Below are positions 1 through 5,089 of a stretch of 5,089 nt of DNA, in pieces (positions within the stretch are counted from its first letter, which is position 1; each line of letters opens with the position of its first letter). The notes under the pieces were generated by a model. It saw only the letters and a program-made list of their open reading frames with translations. It had not been told where the DNA came from and did no database searches. Both the position numbers and the translations under genes were made by a program. This stretch comes from Alphaproteobacteria bacterium (lineage in GTDB: Bacteria > Pseudomonadota > Alphaproteobacteria > Acetobacterales > Acetobacteraceae), in NCBI GenBank assembly GCA_013298245.1, contig JAAFHD010000284.1, forward strand, positions 1 to 5,089, in the 5' to 3' direction.

Positions 1-356
1 AACCCCGCCCCGCCGCGCGCCCACCGTCAGAAGCAGCACCGCCAACATCGGGCGGCGGCGTGGTCGCGCAGGGCGTGAACAGTGAACCCAGCCTGGACCC
101 CAACCACCCCAATGCGCGCCCGGTATTTCCGGAATCCGCGCGGCTGATGGGCCAGCAAGGCACCGTCACCGTGCGCATCACCGTCGGCGCCAATGGCCGC
201 GTGCAGGCGGTGGAAATCCTGCAATCCCCCGGCTTCTCGGCCCTGGAGGACGCCGCCCGCCGCGCCGCCCTGGGCTTGCGCTTTCGCCCCGCCCTGCGAC
301 ATGGAGAACCAGTGCAAGGCCAGGTCGTCACCGGCTACGTCTTCAGGCTGCAATAA
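1..356 (+). CDS. TonB family protein, C-terminal part (5' end outside window)
   Basis: This is the end of a TonB-like energy transducer, which links the inner-membrane ExbB/ExbD proton channel to outer-membrane receptors importing siderophores, cobalamin and similar ligands. The reading frame is open from base 3 to the TAA at 354-356, giving 117 visible residues. The first ~16 are rich in Pro, Ala and Arg, like the periplasm-spanning linker of TonB. Residues ~38-117 fit the TonB C-terminal domain: ARPVFPESARLMGQQGTV, then VTVGANGRV-type strands (seen as ITVGANGRVQAVEILQSPG), the small/hydrophobic helix SALEDAARRAA, LRFRPA, and the closing strand VTGYVFRLQ. The usual Trp before FxPA is Leu-Arg here. 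The GTG at 60-62 is an internal valine codon, not the start; the N-terminal membrane anchor must lie left of the window. The next gene begins 11 nt downstream, so co-transcription is likely. Family assignment is firm; the transported substrate is unknown. Confidence 0.88.
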   Translation, partial: PRPAARPPSEAAPPTSGGGVVAQGVNSEPSLDPNHPNARPVFPESARLMGQQGTVTVRITVGANGRVQAVEILQSPGFSALEDAARRAALGLRFRPALRHGEPVQGQVVTGYVFRLQ

Positions 357-362
357 GGAAAA
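355..362 (+). promoter_or_regulatory. Ribosome binding site for the cobalamin adenosyltransferase
   Basis: AAGGAAAA overlaps the TAA stop of the preceding gene and sits 5 nt before the ATG at 368. It is a good Shine-Dalgarno match and supports that start. Its overlap with the upstream stop suggests ribosomes finishing the TonB gene can reload directly. Confidence 0.7.
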
Positions 363-367
363 CACAC

Positions 368-922
368 ATGGTCAAGCTGGATGTCATCACCACCCGCGGT
401 GGCGATGGCGGAGAAACTTCGCTCGGCGATGGCAGCCGCGTGCGCAAGGACGCGCTGCGCGTCGACGCCTATGGCACCGTGGACGAAGCCAATGCCGCGA
501 TCGGCATGCTGCGCCTGCACGTGGATGCGGAGGCCGACGCGATGCTGGCGCGCATCCAGAACGACCTGTTCGATCTGGGCGCTGACCTCTGCGTGCCCGG
601 CACCGGCCCCGACCGGCTGCGCATCACCGAAGGCCAGTGCCTGCGCCTGGAACAGGAAGTGGCAGCGATGAACGCCGACATCGCGCCGTTGAATTCCTTC
701 ATCCTGCCCGCCGGCACGCCGGGTGCGGCGCACACGCATCTGGTGCGCACCATCGCGCGCCGCGCGGAACGCCTGGTGGTCGCGCTGGCCGCGGTGGAAC
801 CCGTGAACCCGGACGCGGTGAAATACCTGAACCGCCTGTCGGACCACATGTTCGTGCTGGGGCGGCGCCTGAACGACAACGGCCGCGCCGACGTCAAATG
901 GGTGCCCGGCGCCAGCCGATGA
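368..922 (+). CDS. PduO-type ATP:cob(I)alamin (corrinoid) adenosyltransferase
   Basis: A cytoplasmic enzyme that transfers the 5'-deoxyadenosyl group of ATP to cob(I)alamin, giving adenosylcobalamin and triphosphate. The 184-residue length is normal for the stand-alone PduO/MMAB-type family. Visible signatures are the N-terminal ATP-binding segment TTRGGDGGETSLGDGSRV (residues 8-25), VDAYGTVDEANAAIG (32-46), FILPAGT (111-117), the arginine-rich active-site helix RTIARRAER (127-135), and NPDAVKYLNRLSDHMFVLGR (147-166). The protein should form the family's trimer of helical bundles with active sites at subunit interfaces. The start is supported by AAGGAA just upstream. The stop (920-922) overlaps the next start as ATGA, indicating translational coupling. 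No PduO C-terminal extra domain is present. It is not a CobA/CobO-type enzyme, which has a different fold and a P-loop. Which adenosylcobalamin-dependent enzyme it serves cannot be told from this window. Confidence 0.95.
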   Translation: MVKLDVITTRGGDGGETSLGDGSRVRKDALRVDAYGTVDEANAAIGMLRLHVDAEADAMLARIQNDLFDLGADLCVPGTGPDRLRITEGQCLRLEQEVAAMNADIAPLNSFILPAGTPGAAHTHLVRTIARRAERLVVALAAVEPVNPDAVKYLNRLSDHMFVLGRRLNDNGRADVKWVPGASR

Positions 923-1542
923 AGCCCTGGCTGGACGCGCTGTTCATGGACCACGCGGTGCTGCGCACGGTGTGGCGCAACTGGGGTGTGGTGGAGGAAG
1001 GGCGCGTGTACCGCTCCAACCACCCGCTGCCGGGCGCATTACGCGGGTTGGTGAAGCGCCACGGCATCCGCAGCATCGTGAATCTGCGCGGCGAACCGCA
1101 TGAAACCAGCGCATCGGAGCTGACGCATGCGGAAGCCACGCGGCTGGGCCTGACGCAATACCATTTGCGCCTGGCGGCCGGCGGCGTGCCGGACCGCGCG
1201 CGCATTGAGCAATTGATCGCGACGCTGCCGACGCTGCCACAGCCCATGTTGATCCACTGCAAATCAGGTGCCGACCGCACCGGCTTGGTGGCCGCCATCT
1301 GGCTGCTGATGCAGGGGCGCGAACCGGCGGTGGCGTTGCGCGAATTGTCACTGCGCTACGGGCATATCAAGGCCAGCCGCACCGGCATTCTGGACATGTT
1401 CCTGGCCGACTACACGCGCGCCTGGCCCAAGCCCTTCCTGGAATGGCTGCGCCATGACTATGACCCGGAATCGCTGCGGCACCGCTTCACCTCGCGCCGC
1501 TGGGCGGATGTCTTGACGCAGAAGGTGCTTCGCCGCGAATAG
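919..1542 (+). CDS. Dual-specificity/tyrosine phosphatase-like cysteine phosphatase
   Basis: A 207-residue, probably cytoplasmic member of the cysteine-dependent phosphatase superfamily (DSP/PTP-like). The P-loop HCKSGADRTG (residues 113-122) contains the complete CX5R signature: nucleophile Cys114 and phosphate-binding Arg120, followed by Thr121. Upstream, GRVYRSNHPLPGALRGLVKRHGIRSIVNLRGE (~29-59, here described by its key residues YRS and NLRGE) is the usual N-terminal strand-helix-strand of this family. Downstream, LSLRYGHIKASRTGILDMF (143-161) resembles the helical cap seen in Rhodospirillales relatives. Asp92 in the loop before the P-loop could be the general acid, but that is a guess. 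The frame stays open upstream to about 637; I choose ATG 919 because it overlaps the preceding TGA (ATGA) and begins exactly where family-like sequence begins. No convincing Shine-Dalgarno precedes it, which fits translational coupling. There is no signal peptide. The substrate (phosphoprotein, nucleotide, inositol phosphate or other) is unknown. Confidence 0.88.
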   Translation: MKPWLDALFMDHAVLRTVWRNWGVVEEGRVYRSNHPLPGALRGLVKRHGIRSIVNLRGEPHETSASELTHAEATRLGLTQYHLRLAAGGVPDRARIEQLIATLPTLPQPMLIHCKSGADRTGLVAAIWLLMQGREPAVALRELSLRYGHIKASRTGILDMFLADYTRAWPKPFLEWLRHDYDPESLRHRFTSRRWADVLTQKVLRRE

Positions 1543-1550
1543 CGCGCGGC

Positions 1551-1591
1551 GTGGCCATGTTCCGGCCACAGGGCCGGCGCACACCCGGCCC
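1551..1591 (+). repeat. Overlapping GGCC inverted repeats in the 70-nt gap before the fused membrane-protein gene
   Basis: The gap 1543-1612 holds three perfect stems that compete for the same bases. Stem A is GTGGCC (1551-1556) with GGCCAC (1564-1569), loop 7. Stem B is CCGGCC (1562-1567) with GGCCGG (1572-1577), loop 4. Stem C is GGGCCGG (1571-1577) with CCGGCCC (1585-1591), loop 7. B excludes both A and C, while A and C can coexist. No T-run follows, so a classical intrinsic terminator is not supported. The geometry recalls an attenuator or an RNA-structure switch, but GC-rich DNA makes such repeats by chance fairly often. Nothing else is evident in the gap. Confidence 0.45.
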
Positions 1592-1596
1592 ATCGC

Positions 1597-1602
1597 AAGG
1601 GA
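1597..1602 (+). promoter_or_regulatory. Ribosome binding site for the fused MFS/spermidine synthase-like gene
   Basis: AAGGGA lies 10 nt before ATG 1613. It favours 1613 over the in-frame ATG at 1625 (Met5), which would be 22 nt away. The site begins 5 nt after inverted-repeat stem C (ends 1591), so folding there could affect ribosome access. Confidence 0.5.
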
Positions 1603-1612
1603 TTTCGCGCGC

Positions 1613-3865
1613 ATGCCAAGGTTGATGGTGGCGTTCTTCTGCTCGGGCTTCGCGGCCCTGCTGTGCCAGATTGCATGGCAGCGGATGCTGGGCGTTTTCG
1701 CCGGTGGGGATACCGTCTCGGCGGCGCTGGTGGTGGGCGCGTTTTTGGCCGGGCTGGGGCTTGGTTCCATCATAGGTGCCAAGGTCGCCGACCGGATGTC
1801 GCCGCATCGCGCGCTGCTGTGGTTCGCCGCCTGCGAGGCCGGTGTGGCACTTTGCGCGATCGTGTCCAAACCCTTCCTGTATGACTTCCTGGCGATCGGG
1901 TTGGCGGATGATATCCAGTCGCCTTTGGCCATTTTCGCAATCTGTTTTGCGGGGCTGGTGATCCCGACCACGCTGATGGGCGCATCGCTGCCACTGCTGG
2001 CGCGCGCGGTGACGATCAGCCTGGAAACGGCCGCAAGCCGCATTGGCGCGCTGTATGGGTTGAACACGCTGGGCGCGGGGTTGGGCGCGCTGCTGGGTGG
2101 ATGGTTCATCCTGGGCAATCTGGGGTTTCCGGGCGCGCTGTGGTTCGCGGCCGGGTTGGATTTGGTGGCCGTGGTGTTGGCGCTGTCGCTGCTGCCGATG
2201 ATGGCGCGCGACAAGCCGGTGGCAACACCCGCGCATGAAGTGCCGGCCAGCAGTTTCGGGTCGCTGCCGCTGTGGTGCATGCTGGTGTTTCTGTCCGGCT
2301 ATGTGATCGTCGCACTGGAGATTTTGTGGGTGCGGCTGCTGGGCCAGGTGGGGCAGTACCACGCGTATTTGTTCCCGACGGTGCTGGGCGTTTTTCTGTT
2401 GGCGGATGGCATTGGCATGGCGCTGGCGGCGCGGATGGTGCGGCGCATGCGCGACCCAAGGCCCGCGTTTTTCTACACGCAGGGTGCGGGTTTCGTGCTG
2501 GGGACGGTGCTGATCCTGCTGGTGTATTTCGGCGTGGATCGCTGGCCGATTGATGCTTTTCTGGCCGTCGATTTCATCCGCTTCAACAATGCGTCGATGG
2601 CGGCCAGCACCATCCTGATCGTGCTGGTGGTCGCACCGCCGGCTTTTCTGGTGGGCATGACATTTCCGTTTGTGCAGCGCGCGGTGCAGCAGGATTTGGC
2701 GAGCGTCGGCGCGCGTGTCGGCTGGGTGCAGCTGGCGAATATTCTGGGCAATGCGGCGGGGTCCTTGGTGACGGGGTTGGTCACGCTGCATGTGCTGGGC
2801 AGCATGGGGACGTTGCTGTTGCTCTCGGCTTTGTCGGTGCTGTTGTTGGTGGGGTGGTACACGCAGCAGCAGGGGCCGGGGCGGCGCGTGACGCTTGGGC
2901 TGGTGGGTGCCACGGCGGCGCTGGCGGCGCTGCTGCCGGGCAATGCGGCGTTCTGGCAGCGCATGCATGGCCAGGCGCCGGGCAGTTACGCGGCCTGGGC
3001 TGAGGATCGGTCGGGGGTCGCGTTTTATCGCGCGCGCGCGGCGGATGCGGAACGCGCCGATGGGCGCTTCTTCATCATGGGGCACGGGCAAGGGTTTGTG
3101 CCGTTTCTGGATGTGCATGTGCTGCTGGGCATGCTGGGGCCGGTGCTGCATGCGCAGCCGACGCGCGTGTTGACGGTGGGCATTGGGTCGGGCGGCACGC
3201 CTTATGGCGCGACCTTCAATGCGGCGACGCGCGAGGTGCATTCGGTTGAGCTGATCAACCCGGTGCTGGATATCCTGCGCGATATCGGGCGCGACCAGCC
3301 GCAAGGGCCGGTGGCGACGCTGCTGCGCGACCCGCGGGTGCGGTTGGAATACGGCGATGGGCGCCGCTGGCTGACGCGCGGGACGGAGCAGTACCAGGTG
3401 ATCCAGGCGGATGCGATTTTGCCTGAGTCATCGCAATCCGGGCTGCTGTACAGCGCGGAGTTTTTGGCGACAGTGCGCACGCGTTTGGCGCCGGGCGGGC
3501 TGTATGTGCAATGGGCGCCGACCTGGCGTGTCATTGAGACCTTTGCCAGCGCCTTTCCTTATGCGGTGCTGCTGCGGCCGGGCAGCATCATGATCGGGTC
3601 GGACCGGCCGATCCCGCTGGATCAGGCGGCACTGATGGCGCGGCTGCGCCAGGCGGATGCGGTGGCCTTTGTGCGCCATGGCAATCCGCGGGCGACTGAT
3701 ATGGGTGCGATGGTGGCCGAACCCATGCAGATGTGGACGCCGGAGACGCCGCGTGTGCAGCCGCCGCTGACGGATATGTTTCCGCGCGACGAGTTCTTTT
3801 TGAACAACCCGACGACCTTCAGTTGGCAGCCCAGGCCCGCGCCGGAAACGCCGCCGATCAGGTGA
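1613..3865 (+). CDS. Fused MFS-like / spermidine synthase-like membrane protein
   Basis: A 750-residue inner-membrane protein. Residues ~5-416 contain about 12 hydrophobic helices in two repeated halves: FFCSGFAALLCQIAWQRMLG (8-27) is echoed by VFLSGYVIVALEILWVRLLG (225-244), and both are followed by a second helix ending in a basic turn (AKVADRM, 56-62; ARMVRRM, 273-279). A further hydrophobic stretch at ~425-443 precedes the soluble part. Residues ~460-750 resemble the spermidine synthase/class I methyltransferase fold: RVLTVGIGSGGT (518-529, nucleotide-binding glycine loop), VHSVELINP (542-550), DGRRW (582-586), YQVIQADAILPESSQSG (594-610), LLYSAEFL (611-618) and RLAPGGLYVQW (624-634). This domain order is known in 'fused MFS/spermidine synthase' proteins, whose reaction is largely uncharacterised. 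Compared with true spermidine synthases, the GGGDGG aspartate is Ser526, and the second aspartate of DxxDP is Leu603, so aminopropyl transfer should not be assumed. The gene uses noticeably more GGG, CGG and TTG codons than the upstream genes. The start is chosen from the AAGGGA site. Confidence 0.87.
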   Translation: MPRLMVAFFCSGFAALLCQIAWQRMLGVFAGGDTVSAALVVGAFLAGLGLGSIIGAKVADRMSPHRALLWFAACEAGVALCAIVSKPFLYDFLAIGLADDIQSPLAIFAICFAGLVIPTTLMGASLPLLARAVTISLETAASRIGALYGLNTLGAGLGALLGGWFILGNLGFPGALWFAAGLDLVAVVLALSLLPMMARDKPVATPAHEVPASSFGSLPLWCMLVFLSGYVIVALEILWVRLLGQVGQYHAYLFPTVLGVFLLADGIGMALAARMVRRMRDPRPAFFYTQGAGFVLGTVLILLVYFGVDRWPIDAFLAVDFIRFNNASMAASTILIVLVVAPPAFLVGMTFPFVQRAVQQDLASVGARVGWVQLANILGNAAGSLVTGLVTLHVLGSMGTLLLLSALSVLLLVGWYTQQQGPGRRVTLGLVGATAALAALLPGNAAFWQRMHGQAPGSYAAWAEDRSGVAFYRARAADAERADGRFFIMGHGQGFVPFLDVHVLLGMLGPVLHAQPTRVLTVGIGSGGTPYGATFNAATREVHSVELINPVLDILRDIGRDQPQGPVATLLRDPRVRLEYGDGRRWLTRGTEQYQVIQADAILPESSQSGLLYSAEFLATVRTRLAPGGLYVQWAPTWRVIETFASAFPYAVLLRPGSIMIGSDRPIPLDQAALMARLRQADAVAFVRHGNPRATDMGAMVAEPMQMWTPETPRVQPPLTDMFPRDEFFLNNPTTFSWQPRPAPETPPIR

Positions 3866-5089
3866 CGCGGACGCTGGCGGGGACGCCTGCTTCCGCCAGT
3901 GCGGCGTTCTGGCGCGCGGTCATTTTTTCTTCGGTGAAACCGTCGATCAGGGCCATGAACATGCGGTGCCAGTTGTGCTCCGCGCGCAGCCGCGTGAAGG
4001 CGGAACCGAGGCCGATCGCGGCGCGGTCCATCAGCGGGAATTCGCGCGGGATGCGCACGGATTGGCCGGTGCGTTTGGATTCTTCGCGCAGCTGTTCGTG
4101 CACGCCTTGGGCGACGCGGCGGCCGAGTTGCAGGTCTTCCAGATCCTGAATGGGGCCGACTGAATCGCGCAGCAATGGGGCGTAGAGGAAATCGGCCCAG
4201 CGCTTCAGGGCGAGGATGGTGTCGCGCGAGAGATTGCGGAAACCCCAGTCCTCGAAGGCGGCGACGGCCTTTTCTTCGTCATTGTCGCGGATGCCTTCAA
4301 ACAGGCGGATCACACCGCCGATGAAGTGCGGCGCGAAGACGCGGATGACGCCGAAATCGAGCAGCGCGATGCCGCCTTCATCGGTGGATGATGGCTGGCG
4401 CACCAGGTAGTTGCCCAGATGCGGATCGCCATGGATCACGCCGTAATTGTAGAGCGGGTGATACCAGGCGCGGAACAGCGCGGCGGCGTAGAGGTTGCGT
4501 TCCTCCTGGCCGGGGTCTTCTTCCAGGCGTTTCAGCAGCGAGCCGCCTTCGAGCCAGGTCATGGTCAGCAGGCGTTTGGTGGTGAGTTCGGGCACGTTTT
4601 GCGGCACGCGCACCAGGTCCGAACCCGCGAGCATGATGCCGTACATCGCCTGGTGGGAGGCTTCGCGCGTGTAGTCCAGTTCTTCGCGCAGGCGTTCGGA
4701 AAGTTCGTCGTAGACGTCACCGTTTTCCAGCGTGCGGTCCATGCGCTGGTAGATGCCCATGGCGAGTTTCAGCTGGCGCAGATCGGCTTCGACAACGCTT
4801 GGCATATCCGGGTATTGCAGCTTGCAGGCGACCAGGCGGCCATCATGCAGACGCGCGCGATGCACCTGGCCAAGTGACGCCGCGGCCGCGGCTTCCTGGC
4901 CGAATTCGGCGAAGCGCGATTGCCAGTCGGCGCCGAGTTCCGCGGTCATGCGGCGCTTGACGAAAGCCCAGCCCATGGCGGGCGCGTTGGACTGCAAGGT
5001 GGCGAGTTCGCGCGCGTAATCCTCGGGCAGCGCGTCGGGCACGGTGGAGAGGAATTGCGCCACCTTCATCATCGGGCCTTTCAGCCCGC
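3858..5089 (-). CDS. AarF/ABC1/UbiB-family atypical kinase (N-terminus outside window)
   Basis: A member of the ABC1/ADCK/UbiB protein-kinase-like family, whose best studied members support ubiquinone biosynthesis through ATP binding or ATPase activity. The frame runs from the right edge to the TGA at 3858-3860. Counting the Met codon at 5070-5072 as residue 1, the visible landmarks are KVAQ (3-6, the KxGQ position), the alanine-rich nucleotide loop AAAAASLGQVH (61-71), the ATP-binding lysine in VACKLQYP (Lys84), ExD in EELDY (Glu131, Asp133), the catalytic loop HGDPHLGN (214-221), and the metal-binding LLDFG (Asp239). All core catalytic residues are present. The methionines at 5070-5072 and 5067-5069 are not the start: GLKGP continues in frame upstream, and KxGQ normally lies well inside these proteins. 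No C-terminal membrane helix of the E. coli UbiB type is evident; the protein ends VPASVRVT. Its last codons overlap the convergent gene by 8 bp. A specific UbiB role is not proven, so no symbol is given. Confidence 0.92.
   Translation of the reverse strand, partial: GLKGPMMKVAQFLSTVPDALPEDYARELATLQSNAPAMGWAFVKRRMTAELGADWQSRFAEFGQEAAAAASLGQVHRARLHDGRLVACKLQYPDMPSVVEADLRQLKLAMGIYQRMDRTLENGDVYDELSERLREELDYTREASHQAMYGIMLAGSDLVRVPQNVPELTTKRLLTMTWLEGGSLLKRLEEDPGQEERNLYAAALFRAWYHPLYNYGVIHGDPHLGNYLVRQPSSTDEGGIALLDFGVIRVFAPHFIGGVIRLFEGIRDNDEEKAVAAFEDWGFRNLSRDTILALKRWADFLYAPLLRDSVGPIQDLEDLQLGRRVAQGVHEQLREESKRTGQSVRIPREFPLMDRAAIGLGSAFTRLRAEHNWHRMFMALIDGFTEEKMTARQNAALAEAGVPASVRVT
3872..3928 (+). terminator. 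Possible terminator for the forward operon, inside the 3' end of the convergent kinase gene
   Basis: Beginning 6 nt after the fused gene's TGA are three alternating arms: CTGGCG(G) at 3874-3880, (C)CGCCAG at 3893-3899, and CTGGCG at 3909-3914. The first two form a stem of 7 perfect pairs, extendable to 9 with one G-U pair (3872-3901). The last two form a 6-bp stem with a 9-nt loop. Eight bases after that second stem comes TTTTTT (3923-3928). The gap before the T-run is longer than in a classic intrinsic terminator. The run also encodes Glu-Lys on the minus strand, so coding alone could explain it. This is a weak candidate. Confidence 0.22.

Noticed and set aside
60..62. GTG as the start codon of a 98-residue protein
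   Set aside because: The frame continues upstream to the window edge with a Pro/Ala-rich linker typical of TonB, and no ribosome site precedes the GTG.
637..918. N-terminal extension of the phosphatase frame beyond ATG 919
   Set aside because: The frame is open, but the extra residues are a low-complexity Arg/Gly/Ala/Pro string lying out of frame over the well-supported adenosyltransferase gene.
1513..1540. TTGACG (1513-1518) as a -35 box with GCGAAT (1535-1540) as a -10 box for the fused gene
   Set aside because: Only the -35 half is good; the -10 candidate matches three of six bases with a 16-nt spacer, and both lie inside coding sequence.
1557..1625. A 22-codon possible leader peptide whose TGA overlaps the in-frame ATG at 1625
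   Set aside because: It has no Shine-Dalgarno before its ATG and no telling codon run. The main start at 1613 has its own ribosome site.
1487..3304. A 605-codon open frame on the minus strand opposite the fused membrane-protein gene, and a 310-codon one at 1348-2280
   Set aside because: The translations are dominated by Arg, His, Gln (first) or Ser, Ala, Pro (second), have no recognisable domain, and lie antisense to a gene with clear family motifs. Long shadow frames are expected in GC-rich DNA.
3793..3805. GTTC-TTTTT-GAAC mini-hairpin near the end of the fused gene
   Set aside because: A four-base stem is too weak for a terminator and is explained by coding for Phe-Phe-Leu-Asn.
5073..5088. 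CGGGC/GCCCG inverted repeat at the right edge
   Set aside because: It is short and lies inside the continuing kinase frame, encoding GLKGP; no sign of a regulatory role.

Overview
The window is high-GC DNA with densely packed genes. It looks alphaproteobacterial, most likely Acetobacteraceae/Rhodospirillales (Roseomonas-like). That placement is by recognition of protein style: the ABC1 kinase start with MMKVAQ, the HCKSGADRTG phosphatase, and the TRGGDGGETSLGDG cobalamin adenosyltransferase. It was not made by database comparison.

Layout. Bases 1-356 (+) are the 3' end of a tonB-type gene. It is followed 11 nt later by a PduO-type ATP:cob(I)alamin adenosyltransferase (368-922), whose stop overlaps the start of a cysteine-dependent dual-specificity-type phosphatase (919-1542, ATGA overlap). 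After a 70-nt gap with overlapping GGCC-type inverted repeats comes a 750-residue membrane protein (1613-3865). It joins a duplicated 12-helix MFS-like half to a soluble spermidine-synthase/methyltransferase-like domain. A convergent gene on the minus strand (3858-5089) encodes an AarF/ABC1/UbiB-family atypical kinase. The last codons of the two convergent genes overlap by 8 bp, and the kinase's N-terminus lies beyond the right edge.

How the genes may work together. The first three genes are spaced like one transcription unit. A TonB energiser of outer-membrane uptake beside an adenosyltransferase suggests cobalamin acquisition followed by coenzyme formation, but no cobalamin receptor is in view, so this is inference. 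The coupled phosphatase has no known role here. The fused membrane protein keeps the Rossmann-type nucleotide-binding architecture but, by eye, lacks two acidic residues typical of true spermidine synthases. A possible thirteenth membrane segment raises the question of which side of the membrane its soluble domain faces. There is no RNA gene, insertion sequence, CRISPR array or phage feature in the window. The only gap between genes longer than a few bases is 1543-1612.
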